From: Legionella sp.
Lineage (GTDB): Bacteria > Pseudomonadota > Gammaproteobacteria > Legionellales > Legionellaceae
Length of the DNA: 49,008 nt
Assembly: GCA_031291115.1 (NCBI GenBank)
Contig: JARLJQ010000024.1
Coordinates: 1 to 49,008 of the forward strand
Direction of reading: 5' to 3'
Shown one piece after another: positions 28,254 through 37,222 of this stretch (position 1 is the stretch's first letter; each line of letters starts with the position of its first letter). The position numbers were made by a program, and so were the translations under genes. Under the pieces are notes generated by a model. It saw nothing but the letters and a program-made list of their open reading frames with translations, searched no databases and was not told where the DNA came from.

Positions 28254-29417
28254 TCAAGTCAAATTTAAAAAGTATCCAGTGACAATCAATATCAATAAAG
28301 CAATTAACGATATCCCTAAAAAGGACAAGACCGCAGGATAAATAATGAGAGCCAGTGCTATAGCAGCAATAAACAAGTAACCAATTACCATCAAGCGCGA
28401 CCGCATCGCGGCAATACGCTTCATTTTAAGCATACTCAAATACACGATTAAGGTGATTAATAATGGCAGTAAATACATTACTTGATAAACTAACTGATAC
28501 CAGACCGATTGCATTGTTGTCAGGTTCTGATTACCCAACCATTGTTCAAAAATATAAGACCAATTCATCACGCAGGTTTGTTGGTAAATCATAATCATAA
28601 GACCTAATAAAAAGGCCAAAGTGAAATATAAGTTTTTATTATATTGTTTTTTTTGGTAACGCTGCGACACAAAATAAAGCGTCACCATACCTAATAACGC
28701 AGCCGGTATCCGCAACCATGGAAGTAAACCATAAAAACTACTGGTAAACGCTTGTTGATAATAATGAGCCAGTACTACCGCGAATATAAATAATAAACCT
28801 GCCGTGGTTTGATTTTTTCTTTTTTCTTCAATAAAAAGAAAAGCTAAAAGCGTTGCAAAACAAAAGAAAGCACAAGGAGAAACAGAATCGGTTAAAGCAA
28901 TAGTCATAATATAAGCAAATGCCCCGGGATTACCGACCAGGCCAACATCAAAGCGATTAGCACTTGCCCAATGCTTTAAAGTATCCACAGTAGATTGGCT
29001 TAACGTGCCGTCTTTTTCAATTTGCTGTTTGCAATAGTTGATGGCATGCAGCAAATCTTTTCCTGTAGTTTCATCTGAAGCATAACCTACCCAACGCGAA
29101 TTACAGAAATAAATTGAGGGAACCGCAAAGTCATCTGCATGTTGCTCACTCAATAATTGATTAAAACGAAATAAGGCTTTTTTGTCTTCATTAATAATAT
29201 TACGCTGAATCTTTAATTGAGGATCAGCGGCTGCAATTTTATTAAAAAAAGCATCTGCTTTATGACAATGCTCACAGGTAGAAGCAAGAAACAACGCCGC
29301 ATTAATCGTTACTTTCTTATCCACTCCCAAAGTATACCAAGGAGAGACAGACTCAGCTGCCCATAAATTAACGCTTAAAACAAAGCTTACCAGGAGTATT
29401 CTGAATAGTGTTTTCAT
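28254..29417 (-). CDS. Periplasmic thioredoxin-like domain fused to a DsbD/CcdA-like membrane domain
   Basis: 387 residues: signal peptide (1-20), a thioredoxin-fold domain with the redox pair C48-E-H-C51 and cis-proline segment FAVPSIYF (98-105), then about eight hydrophobic segments (165-385). The membrane part has DSVSPCAFFC (C182, C186) and QQTCVMNW (C282); SPC in the first helix and a second Cys far downstream are what DsbD/CcdA-like reductant carriers use. It probably moves electrons across the inner membrane to periplasmic thiols. The order, with the thioredoxin domain first, is unlike classical DsbD, which has an immunoglobulin-like domain there and thioredoxin at the end. Confidence 0.72.
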   Translation of the reverse strand: MKTLFRILLVSFVLSVNLWAAESVSPWYTLGVDKKVTINAALFLASTCEHCHKADAFFNKIAAADPQLKIQRNIINEDKKALFRFNQLLSEQHADDFAVPSIYFCNSRWVGYASDETTGKDLLHAINYCKQQIEKDGTLSQSTVDTLKHWASANRFDVGLVGNPGAFAYIMTIALTDSVSPCAFFCFATLLAFLFIEEKRKNQTTAGLLFIFAVVLAHYYQQAFTSSFYGLLPWLRIPAALLGMVTLYFVSQRYQKKQYNKNLYFTLAFLLGLMIMIYQQTCVMNWSYIFEQWLGNQNLTTMQSVWYQLVYQVMYLLPLLITLIVYLSMLKMKRIAAMRSRLMVIGYLFIAAIALALIIYPAVLSFLGISLIALLILIVTGYFLNLT

Positions 29418-29494
29418 AAAAAGTGTAAACTTATATTAAAAACAACACTATAGCATCCATCAGCCTTTTGTAGCTAGGGCAACCTACTCTTGAG

Positions 29495-29932
29495 CTAGGT
29501 ATGAATGTAATTTTCCAAGTGCTCGATGGTTCGGGCTTTGTCATCCAGAATATGATAAAGCAAGTCACCGATAGAAATAATGGCTATAAACTCATCATGC
29601 TCATCACGGATTAATACGTGCCTTCGCTTAGTGGAGGTCATGGCTTGCATGGCTTTTTCCACTACATCATGAGGACTAAGAATCGTGACGTCTTTATAGA
29701 CTACTTCTGAAACGGTGCCTGTTTCAAGGTTAACGCAATGATGTAAACAGGAACGAACGATATCACGCTCACTGACTATGCCAATTAATTTATCGTTCTT
29801 ATCCACCACAACCAATGCACCGATATCAAGCTCGGTCATTAAATCAATGCATTTTTTTATAGAGTCATCTGGGTTGATGTAACTAATTTTGCGCCGAGAT
29901 TTCGGCAAAACACTGTGAATGAGATCGGCCAT
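29495..29932 (-). CDS. Two-CBS-domain protein
   Basis: 145 residues made almost entirely of a CBS pair: first KKCIDLMTELDIGALVVVD with IGIVSERDIVR, second VEKAMQAMTSTKRRHVLI with IAIISIGDLLYHIL. Such stand-alone pairs bind adenosine nucleotides and sense energy state; the partner is unknown. The frame starts at a TTG at 29965, but the ATG at 29932 has GGAG seven bases upstream and is chosen. Confidence 0.88.
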   Translation of the reverse strand: MADLIHSVLPKSRRKISYINPDDSIKKCIDLMTELDIGALVVVDKNDKLIGIVSERDIVRSCLHHCVNLETGTVSEVVYKDVTILSPHDVVEKAMQAMTSTKRRHVLIRDEHDEFIAIISIGDLLYHILDDKARTIEHLENYIHT

Positions 29933-30031
29933 GTTACTCTCCATAAGGTGTACTAATAGATGCAATCCATTGTATAAATATAGTACACAAAAAGATTTAT
30001 TTTAGGTATTAAAGCGTATTATTTAAATAAA

Positions 30032-30148
30032 TTACCTTCGTGCAAGCTCGAATCCATCTCTTATTCCATCCCAAATGATAATAATAAATTTATCTGCAGT
30101 TAAGCGCCCTTTAAATAGTTCATTTAGTGCCCCCTCCTCAAAACTCAA
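30032..30148 (-). pseudogene. Possible gene relic or short ORF
   Basis: A 38-codon open frame from TTG, ending GRLTADKFIIIIWDGIRDG then FELARR and stop. The amino-acid composition looks like real protein (alternating hydrophobic core, charged ends), but there is no ATG or ribosome site in frame and a stop lies four codons upstream of the TTG. It could be the C-terminus of a decayed gene at the island border. I do not recognise the family. Confidence 0.3.
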
Positions 30149-30262
30149 AAAATCTATTCTTTATTATTAGTACACAACTATGCTACGGAAGGAAAACAGG
30201 AATATTTTTGATGTGCTCAGCCTCTTTAAAATAAATATCAAACCCGTTTTATATTTCGCGCT

Positions 30263-30286
30263 ACTTATAGTCTGTAGACTTAAAGT
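30263..30286 (+). promoter_or_regulatory. C-box-like operator of the restriction controller
   Basis: Two 9-bp palindromic sites, ACTTATAGT (30263-30271) and ACTTAAAGT (30278-30286), stand 15 bp centre to centre with CTGTAG between. This matches the architecture of operators bound by controller proteins of type II restriction systems (ACT-N3-AGT pairs with a GT-rich middle). It lies 41 bp before the HTH gene start, where a dimer on the left site would activate and a tetramer covering both would repress. Confidence 0.75.
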
Positions 30287-30327
30287 ATTCATATGTAATT
30301 ATCTTTTTTAATATTTAAGGAGTAATT

Positions 30328-30567
30328 ATGCGAAAGCCTAGTCAACATCTTCTAGAGAATTTAGCAAAAAATGTACGCGTATATCGACTAAAAAACGTTC
30401 TTTCACAAGAGCAACTAGCAGAACAATGTGGCTTTCATCGTACTTATATAGGCTCTATAGAACGTGGTGAAAGGAATGTAACACTAAGCACTTTGGAGAT
30501 TTTATCAGAAGCACTTAACGTATCAATTACCCAACTTTTAAACAGTAATGGGGAATTAACAAAATGA
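30328..30567 (+). CDS. XRE-family controller (C) protein of the restriction-modification system
   Basis: A 79-residue helix-turn-helix protein, the usual size of C proteins. The HTH is in residues 25-45 (SQEQLAEQCGFHRTYIGSIE), followed by RGERNVTLSTLEILSEALNV, a segment conserved in this group. Its stop overlaps the endonuclease start (ATGA), and a C-box-like operator lies just upstream, so it should time endonuclease expression after methyltransferase during establishment. AAGGAG is six bases before the ATG. Confidence 0.9.
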   Translation: MRKPSQHLLENLAKNVRVYRLKNVLSQEQLAEQCGFHRTYIGSIERGERNVTLSTLEILSEALNVSITQLLNSNGELTK

Positions 30568-31610
30568 ACAATCTAGCGTCTGGCTTAGTTAAAGTAGGGA
30601 ATATTTCCCATTTAGGTTTGTCCATTTATGATCACATAGATGTGGGTGATACTAACTTATGGTTAACAAGTAATGAATTATCATCAGTTTTAAATGAACG
30701 CCTCAGAGGAGCCTCTTTTGAAGGCCTAGCTATAAGAACTCGTTCAAAAGTAGCGAAAGAGTTGGTTTGCTCTGCTTTGGGCTATCTATTACCAACTTCA
30801 TTTAAAAAATGTCAGCCTCGTTTTACTGGTCAAATGTTCGATACTTACGTGCAGAAATCTAACAATTTGCAAATATGGAATGAAGAACTAGACGTCGAAA
30901 GACGATATGTGATTATTAGAACCAATGAAAATGACATTATAAAAAAAATTAAAGTCATTTCAGGTAGTGATTTAGCTATTTTAGATACAACGGGGACGCT
31001 TACTCAGAAGTTTCAAGCTAGACTAGTGCCTTCAAATGAATTATTTGAATTAGTTACTCCTTATGACACAGATAATTTAACTGGTTTATTAGCAAGCAGT
31101 CCGATAGAACTATCACAAAACAGTCCTATTGCACAGCCTCAAAATGGCCAATTGCTGCCAATTTTTGAATGCTTTCATAAACTGAAATATATAGTAGGAA
31201 ATTCTTTTGTGGATGCTGGAGCAGATCAAGAGCGAAACCGTGGAGCAGCTTTACACGCACTTGTATGTAGTGCTTTAGGTTACTCAGACTACAGAGATAA
31301 CGGTCAATTTCCAGATGTAAAACATCAACTTATGGAGGTTAAGCTACAAACCTCGCCAACTATAGATCTAGGATTAGTTTGCCCTGATAGTGAAGCTGCG
31401 CTAGATATTGAACAGATTGGCTCACAGCAGATTAGACACTGCGATGTTAGATATGCATTATTCTATGGATATATAGATAATGGTTTAGTGCATATTACAA
31501 ACTTATATCTAACTACAGGTGAAGGGTTCTTTACACGGTTTGATCAATTTGGAGGCAAAGTATTAAATAAAAAGATTCAAATTCCTTTGCCTCGCAATTT
31601 CTTTGATTAA
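30564..31610 (+). CDS. Type II restriction endonuclease, PD-(D/E)xK, with internal duplication
   Basis: 348 residues. The catalytic motif is P250-D251 and E258-V-K260 in GQFPDVKHQLMEVKLQTS, preceded by an N-terminal helix with RNRGAALHALVCSALGY (226-240). A related helix, RSKVAKELVCSALGY, occurs at 60-74 and is followed by FTGQMFDTYVQKS, which aligns with the catalytic strand but lacks its residues. The C-terminus has FGGKVLNKKIQIPLPRNFF. Coupled by ATGA to the controller gene; convergent with the methyltransferase, their stop codons overlapping by 4 bp. The recognition sequence cannot be inferred. The assignment rests on this context plus the motif, not on a named family. Confidence 0.8.
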   Translation: MNNLASGLVKVGNISHLGLSIYDHIDVGDTNLWLTSNELSSVLNERLRGASFEGLAIRTRSKVAKELVCSALGYLLPTSFKKCQPRFTGQMFDTYVQKSNNLQIWNEELDVERRYVIIRTNENDIIKKIKVISGSDLAILDTTGTLTQKFQARLVPSNELFELVTPYDTDNLTGLLASSPIELSQNSPIAQPQNGQLLPIFECFHKLKYIVGNSFVDAGADQERNRGAALHALVCSALGYSDYRDNGQFPDVKHQLMEVKLQTSPTIDLGLVCPDSEAALDIEQIGSQQIRHCDVRYALFYGYIDNGLVHITNLYLTTGEGFFTRFDQFGGKVLNKKIQIPLPRNFFD

Positions 31611-33295
31611 TTATTAGGTTGCGGAAGGTCAAAAACCTCCCAGACTAAATTATTTAGTTCACCTTCAAGTTGTTTTACTGAAACCATATCTTTCTCATTG
31701 AAAATAGACTTTGCCAGCTTAATCATTCTAGTAGATATTTCAGATGCTGGGTCTGGCAATGGAAACTGTTCAACATATTGTGAAATAAACCTCCGCTTAT
31801 TAGAGTATAACTTATTGTTAAACTTAATATCATAGAATTTTTCTATGAATTTAGAGTTTGCAATTGCAAGAATTAACCATAGTAAATCTTTATTTTCAGG
31901 ATAGAAATCATTAACCATCCAAAAGCAATCGCCATTGACGATAGATTTTTTTTGATCTAGCCAAAATGTAGGCTCTTCACTTATATCACGACAAATAATC
32001 TTATCTTCAAGCCATAGTTGAGGGTTTTGAGGAACCCAGATTTCGAACCAATTACGTTTGGCCTTCATTACATAGCTACGACCTTCGAGTTGATCCCTAT
32101 GTATATTTAAATATGCTTTACTAATTGGATATTGATCAATATCAACTACTTTTTTCTTACCATTAATAGATCTATGCGTATAAAGAATATACTTTGTTTC
32201 TTTATCAGATTGTTTAAATTTACCTGCAACATGATGAGTGATAAGTGGTTTTACTAACTCAGGCTCTAAACCTGTTTCGTCTAGCCACGATTCTTTAATG
32301 AAAACATTGTCAGCAGTGGTTTTTACACCGACTCGAACCTTACCTACTTCACCAAAAGTAGCCCAAGTTCTTTTCTTTACGTCATCGAGCCATTGTTCTG
32401 ATTTAAGGTCTTTAATTCTCCAAATATCTTTTGATGAGGAATCAAATATTAATTGACCATTTATTACTGAATATGACTTGCCATTAGAACATTTAACAAC
32501 CCCTTCTTGTGAAATTGCATCGATTGCAGTTTCAGCCAAAGAATGATGTTCTTCACTAGACTCATAAATGGAACTAAAAGCTGTTTCCTCATTAAAGTCT
32601 TCTGTTTTTAATGAAAAAAGTAAAACGGCTGGTAAGACAGCTGCTTCAAACAGTTTTGTATCGCCAAAATCCCAAATGTTATAGATATTATACAAGTCAT
32701 ATAGCGAGCTACGTAGTGCACCAGTACCTTTAGTTGTTAGAAATTTGTTTGAAACAATAACACCTGCTATTCCATCTTGTGATAAACATTTACTCATACC
32801 AATCAAGAAAGCTTGATAAATATCAACTCTTCCTTTGAGACCAAAATTCTTTGCTAGAAATTGAGCTTGTTCAGCTCCCAGCACTTGAGTTCGTACATAT
32901 GGAGGATTTGCTATAATTACGTCAAACTTAGGTATATCATAGCTTTTTAACTCTGAATTACTATTAATGCAATAATCAAGGAAGTCTCCACAGAACAGAG
33001 ATACTTTTACATTTGGGAAATACTTGGCAATTCGTTTTTTGCTAAGTTCTATGGAGTCAGAGTTTACATCAAAGCCAAATATTTCAACCTTATCAGTGTG
33101 TTGAAGAGACTCTAACAAACTCAAAATAAGTTCCGCATCACCAATAGCTGGATCTGCAACAATTAGCTTTTCTTTTTTTGTTAGTTTTTCTATGATTTTT
33201 TTACTAACAAACTTACTAAGATGAGTTGGTGTATAGTGTGCGCCTTCTTTTTTCCTACACGACACATGATCATATCGATCTACTGTTTCTAACAT
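31607..33295 (-). CDS. N6-adenine DNA methyltransferase (gamma/TaqI-like), type II
   Basis: Protects host DNA from the neighbouring endonuclease. The N-terminal catalytic domain has KKEGAHYTPTHLSKFV (motif X), VADPAIGDAEL (motif I, with GDA where many have GSG), FGFDVNSDSI (motif II) and the catalytic IIANPPYVRTQVLG (motif IV, NPPY). The remaining 400 residues form a TaqI/Eco57I-like target-recognition part ending SQYVEQFPLPDP. The frame opens with TTG at 33322; I choose ATG 33295 because AGAGG lies seven bases upstream, but the ATG at 33319 is possible. No second C-box is obvious upstream. Confidence 0.92.
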   Translation of the reverse strand: MLETVDRYDHVSCRKKEGAHYTPTHLSKFVSKKIIEKLTKKEKLIVADPAIGDAELILSLLESLQHTDKVEIFGFDVNSDSIELSKKRIAKYFPNVKVSLFCGDFLDYCINSNSELKSYDIPKFDVIIANPPYVRTQVLGAEQAQFLAKNFGLKGRVDIYQAFLIGMSKCLSQDGIAGVIVSNKFLTTKGTGALRSSLYDLYNIYNIWDFGDTKLFEAAVLPAVLLFSLKTEDFNEETAFSSIYESSEEHHSLAETAIDAISQEGVVKCSNGKSYSVINGQLIFDSSSKDIWRIKDLKSEQWLDDVKKRTWATFGEVGKVRVGVKTTADNVFIKESWLDETGLEPELVKPLITHHVAGKFKQSDKETKYILYTHRSINGKKKVVDIDQYPISKAYLNIHRDQLEGRSYVMKAKRNWFEIWVPQNPQLWLEDKIICRDISEEPTFWLDQKKSIVNGDCFWMVNDFYPENKDLLWLILAIANSKFIEKFYDIKFNNKLYSNKRRFISQYVEQFPLPDPASEISTRMIKLAKSIFNEKDMVSVKQLEGELNNLVWEVFDLPQPNN

Positions 33296-33587
33296 TCTCA
33301 TGCCTCTACTCGTAGCCATCAAATAACGCTTACTTTACCATGCAAATATTTAATTTTCACCTTAGTTGTATGAAGCACCTTTAAAATTGTCCGAGAGAAA
33401 AAAACAAAGAGGAAAAAGTATTCTCATTAGATTAGATGATTGTGTTTTGGATGACTTATAATATTTAAAAATTTGGTAAATTTAAAAGTTGAGAAGATTA
33501 CCATAAATCGCGATGCTTCAGGCGTTAGATAACGAACAAGAGACACTATATGCCCATCGCTCAAAAATGATGGGCTAGTTTAAATGG

Positions 33588-33911
33588 TTACTGACGAATA
33601 ATAATACGATTTTCTACCGATTGTACGCCTGGAACCTGACGCGCAATTTGCTCTGCTGTATCACTTTGACGGATTTTCTTAACATAACCACTTAAAACAA
33701 CTGTGTTTTGTCTTGTTTCAACACGAACCTGAGCAATAGCAGGATCTTCATTGCGGAATAACGCTTCTTGCACTGATTGAGCTAAATTCATCTGAGGTGC
33801 AAACGAAGGGTTATTAAATAAACCTGAGGGGCGGCCTACTGGATTAGACTGGCATCCTACTAATAAAATAAAAAAACCGGCAATAAGTGTATGAAACAAA
33901 TATTTAGACAT
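33588..33911 (-). CDS. BON-domain lipoprotein
   Basis: 107 residues. A lipoprotein signal ends in the lipobox LVGC (Cys20), followed by a linker and one BON domain (VRVETRQNTVVLSGYVKKI to VPGVQSVENRIIIRQ). BON domains bind phospholipid or envelope surfaces, as in OsmY/DolP. Asn or Ser after the Cys (CQS) favours an outer-membrane location. GGAG is five bases upstream of the ATG. Confidence 0.85.
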   Translation of the reverse strand: MSKYLFHTLIAGFFILLVGCQSNPVGRPSGLFNNPSFAPQMNLAQSVQEALFRNEDPAIAQVRVETRQNTVVLSGYVKKIRQSDTAEQIARQVPGVQSVENRIIIRQ

Positions 33912-34033
33912 AAAATCTCCAGAATAAAATGGTAATAAAAAAATCTTTCCTCAAATACAGGGGCAGAAAGAGTAAAGCAAATAGTATGAACGCTAATTTA
34001 CTAATACACAAATAAATAGCTCACAGAAGCTGC

Positions 34034-34039
34034 TATACT
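34034..34039 (+). promoter_or_regulatory. Extended -10 promoter for phaC
   Basis: TGCTATACTT gives an extended -10 hexamer TATACT about 37 bases upstream of the phaC start. No good -35 hexamer is visible, which is acceptable for an extended -10. Confidence 0.35.
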
Positions 34040-34075
34040 TATTTTTATGAATTAAACTGCAATGAGACAGAGAGC

Positions 34076-35860
34076 ATGGAGAAGCCTGTTCCTACTAAAA
34101 CAAAGAAATCATCGTCCAAAACAAAACATCAGCAAAGTACATCAACAATCGAAGACTGTAAAGATTGTGACCCACAAGAAATGGATGATGTTTTTGATTA
34201 TTTAAATAAGACCTATCAGGCTAATTTAGCGAAGTTTACTGCAGGTATTAGTCCGGCCTCATTAAAGATCGCCTATTTTTCATGGATTTCACAACTCGCT
34301 CAAGCTCCAGGAACGCTGATGAAACTCAGCTTTTATCCCGCGATGCATATTCCTGATGTACTCAACCATTTAATGACTCAGGAACGACCTGCAAATGGCA
34401 AAGACGTACGCTTTCATACAGAAAATTGGGCACATTATCCCTGGCGTTTATGGGCAGAACTCTTTTTACAAATCGAAGACTGGTATTTGCAATCAGCCGA
34501 GGTGCCAGGCTTAACAAAACCTGTAAAACGGATTATTTCTTTTAGCATCAGACAAATTTTTGATGCAATGTCCCCGTCTAATTTTGTCTTAACTAATCCT
34601 GATTTATTGCAAGAAACCATACGCTCTCAAGGAAGAAATCTGGTTCGCGGCACCGAACTGGCCTTCCAGGATGTTATAGAAAAATTATCGGGTTCCCCTC
34701 CTGCCGGAGTCGAAAATTTTATTCCCGGGAAACAAGTAGCCATTACGAAGGGAAAAATAGTATTCAAAAATCATTTAATCGAACTTATTCAATACGAAGC
34801 GCAAACCCCAAAAGTGTATAAAGAACCGGTCTTGATACTTCCAGCCTGGATCATGAAATATTATATTCTTGATTTGCTCCCCAATAACTCTCTTGTGAAT
34901 TGGCTCACTCAACAAGGGCATACAGTCTTTATTGTGTCCTGGAAAAATCCTGACTCCAAAGACAGAAACCTGGGACTTGATGACTACTACAGATTGGGTG
35001 CTATGGCAGCCATTGATGCAGTATGTCAAGCCATTCCCAAAACTAAAATTCATCTCATGGGTTATTGTCTTGGCGGTACTTTAGCGATGATTACGGCAGC
35101 AGCGATGGCGCAAAACAATGACTTACGCATTAAAAGTCTGTCTTTACTCGCCGCACAAGGCGATTTCACTGAAGCAGGTGAACTCTTACTTTTTATAACA
35201 AAGAGTGAAGTATCATTCCTAAAAAGTATGATGTGGGATCAAGGGTATTTAGACACCAAACAAATGTCTGGATCATTCCAAATGCTACGCTCCTACGACC
35301 TTATTTGGTCCAAGATGGTTCAGGATTACATGCATGGTACCCAAAGAGGTATGATTGCTTTGCTGGCCTGGAATGCAGATACAACCCGAATGCCTTATAA
35401 AATGCATAGTGAGTACCTGGAACAATTATTCCTAAATAATGATTTTGCTGAAGGACGATTTACAATCGAAGGAAAACACATCGTAGCAGAAAACATACGC
35501 ACCCCAGCATTTGTAGTCAGCACTGAAAAAGATCACGTCGCCCCTTGGAAATCAGTTTATAAAACCCATTTGATGATAAATGGTGACATCACTTTTGTTC
35601 TGACCAATGGTGGACATAATGCAGGAATAGTCAGCGAACCTGGCCATGAAGGACGCAGCTATTTGATTCGTGAACGCAAAAAAGATTCATCCTATCTTGA
35701 TCCCGCAACCTGGTTGGAAGAAGCACACAAAAAAAACGGCTCGTGGTGGTTAGCCTGGCATGAATGGCTGGTCAAACAATCAAGCCCAAAACAAGTAACT
35801 GCACCGGTGCTCAATAAAAAATTACCTGACGCACCAGGGCATTATGTGTTACAAAAATAA
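34076..35860 (+). CDS. phaC: Class I poly(3-hydroxyalkanoate) synthase
   Basis: Polymerises (R)-3-hydroxyacyl-CoA into PHA granules, the carbon reserve of transmissive Legionella. The lipase-like box GYCLGG contains nucleophile C331; the catalytic Asp is D486 (EKDHVAPW) and the His H514 (GGHNAG). Length 594 fits class I. The first 30 residues are a lysine- and serine-rich disordered tail. It is followed 24 bp later by cbpA; no phaE or phaA is nearby. Confidence 0.96.
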   Translation: MEKPVPTKTKKSSSKTKHQQSTSTIEDCKDCDPQEMDDVFDYLNKTYQANLAKFTAGISPASLKIAYFSWISQLAQAPGTLMKLSFYPAMHIPDVLNHLMTQERPANGKDVRFHTENWAHYPWRLWAELFLQIEDWYLQSAEVPGLTKPVKRIISFSIRQIFDAMSPSNFVLTNPDLLQETIRSQGRNLVRGTELAFQDVIEKLSGSPPAGVENFIPGKQVAITKGKIVFKNHLIELIQYEAQTPKVYKEPVLILPAWIMKYYILDLLPNNSLVNWLTQQGHTVFIVSWKNPDSKDRNLGLDDYYRLGAMAAIDAVCQAIPKTKIHLMGYCLGGTLAMITAAAMAQNNDLRIKSLSLLAAQGDFTEAGELLLFITKSEVSFLKSMMWDQGYLDTKQMSGSFQMLRSYDLIWSKMVQDYMHGTQRGMIALLAWNADTTRMPYKMHSEYLEQLFLNNDFAEGRFTIEGKHIVAENIRTPAFVVSTEKDHVAPWKSVYKTHLMINGDITFVLTNGGHNAGIVSEPGHEGRSYLIRERKKDSSYLDPATWLEEAHKKNGSWWLAWHEWLVKQSSPKQVTAPVLNKKLPDAPGHYVLQK

Positions 35861-35884
35861 AAAGAATACTAATGAGAGTGTACA

Positions 35885-36778
35885 ATGGATAAAGACTATT
35901 ACAAAATCATGGGCTTAAATCAGGATGCAACTGAAAAAGACATTAAAACAGCCTACCGCAAGCTGGCTCGTAAATACCATCCTGATCTCAACAAAGAACC
36001 TCAAGCCGAAGAGCATTTTAAAGAAATGGGCGAGGCTTATGAAGTCTTAAAAGATCCAGCCAAGCGTGCAGAATACGATCAATACCGTAAATTTCAAGCA
36101 TCAGGTCAACACCGACAACAGCAATCAGGTTGGCAGGAGCAACACGCTAGACCACAACACGGCGCACAATTTAATGATGATTTATTTGAGTCTTTATTTG
36201 GTCATTCGCGCTACCAACAACGCCCGATGGCAGGTCAGGACTATCAAGGCCGAGTAAACGTCAGCCTGGAAGAGGCGTTTAATGGAACCACTAAAAACAT
36301 TCAGGTTCCAGTAGATCAAGGGGCACAAACAGTTACTCAAACCTTAAAAGTAAAAATACCCAAGGGCATTAAGTCTGGCCAACAAGTACGTCTCGCAGGA
36401 CAAGGTGCTCCAGGCATTCAAGGTGGGCCACGCGGCGATATTTATTTAACAATTAACGTCGACAAACACCCGCTTTTTGATGTGATGGACAACGACATCT
36501 ACCTGACACTGCCTATTACGCCTTGGGAAGCTGCATTAGGAGCGAATGTTACAGTCCCTACTTTAGCAGGAAAAATTGATGTGAAAATTCCTCCGGGTTC
36601 ACAAGGAGGACAAAAATTAAGATTGAAAGATCGTGGTTTACCAGGAAAAACTCCTGGCAATCAGTATGTTTTATTAAAGATCATTACGCCGCCAGCAACC
36701 ACAGAAGCAGCAACTGAATTATATAAAAAAATGGCCGAAATAATGCCTTTTAATCCACGTAGCCACTTGGAGGCGTAA
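35885..36778 (+). CDS. cbpA: CbpA-type DnaJ co-chaperone
   Basis: J-domain protein that stimulates DnaK and, in E. coli, also binds curved DNA in stationary phase. The J-domain occupies residues 3-66 with HPD at 32-34. A glutamine/glycine/histidine-rich linker (70-115) follows, then the two-beta-sandwich DnaJ C-terminal region (GRVNVSLEEAFNG to about 285). There is no cysteine zinc-finger, which separates it from DnaJ. cbpM begins two bases after its stop. Confidence 0.95.
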   Translation: MDKDYYKIMGLNQDATEKDIKTAYRKLARKYHPDLNKEPQAEEHFKEMGEAYEVLKDPAKRAEYDQYRKFQASGQHRQQQSGWQEQHARPQHGAQFNDDLFESLFGHSRYQQRPMAGQDYQGRVNVSLEEAFNGTTKNIQVPVDQGAQTVTQTLKVKIPKGIKSGQQVRLAGQGAPGIQGGPRGDIYLTINVDKHPLFDVMDNDIYLTLPITPWEAALGANVTVPTLAGKIDVKIPPGSQGGQKLRLKDRGLPGKTPGNQYVLLKIITPPATTEAATELYKKMAEIMPFNPRSHLEA

Positions 36779-36780
36779 GC

Positions 36781-37095
36781 ATGAAGCAAAATAATATATT
36801 AATTGGTGTGCTTATTGAAGACTCAGAAACCATTTCCTATACCGAAGTGTGTCATAAATACAACATCCCTAAAGAATTACTCACTGAGATGATGGAATAT
36901 GGCTTGTTTTCAAATCAATCGTCACAAATAGAACAATTGAAGTTAAATCCCCAAGAACTCAAACGAATTGAATCTGCCTTTCGCCTGCATCGTGATTTGG
37001 GTATTAACCTGCCCGGAGTAGTTCTTGCTATCGAATTATTAGAAAAAATAGAACATCTTGATGAGGAATTGAATATATTGCATAGGCATTTTTAA
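36781..37095 (+). CDS. cbpM: CbpM, modulator of CbpA
   Basis: A 104-residue MerR-like helical protein that binds the CbpA J-domain and inhibits it. SYTEVCHKYNIPKELLTEMMEYGLF and LHRDLGINLPGVVLAIELLEKI are the characteristic segments. Direct abutment to cbpA confirms the pairing. Confidence 0.9.
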   Translation: MKQNNILIGVLIEDSETISYTEVCHKYNIPKELLTEMMEYGLFSNQSSQIEQLKLNPQELKRIESAFRLHRDLGINLPGVVLAIELLEKIEHLDEELNILHRHF

Positions 37096-37222
37096 TATTG
37101 AGAGAGTAGCTTGAGAGTGTCTAAAATGAATACTTATAAAATTACTTACAACATATATTGCCCCTTATCGCAATAAGGTAATACAATGATTTAAAGACAG
37201 ACTAAACTAATAAGCCAACCCT

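Larger units (their letters stand above)
29933..30327. other. Intergenic stretch at the left edge of the restriction-modification island
   Basis: AT-rich. It holds a short open relic on the minus strand (30032-30148), the C-box-like operator (30263-30286) and the ribosome site AAGGAGTAATT of the controller gene. I see no flanking direct repeats that would mark an insertion. Confidence 0.5.

Noticed and set aside
29940..30180. Repeated TAGTACAC-like words as insertion-site duplications of the restriction island
   Set aside because: The words are short, imperfect and all on the left side; none is found at the right border near 33300-33580.
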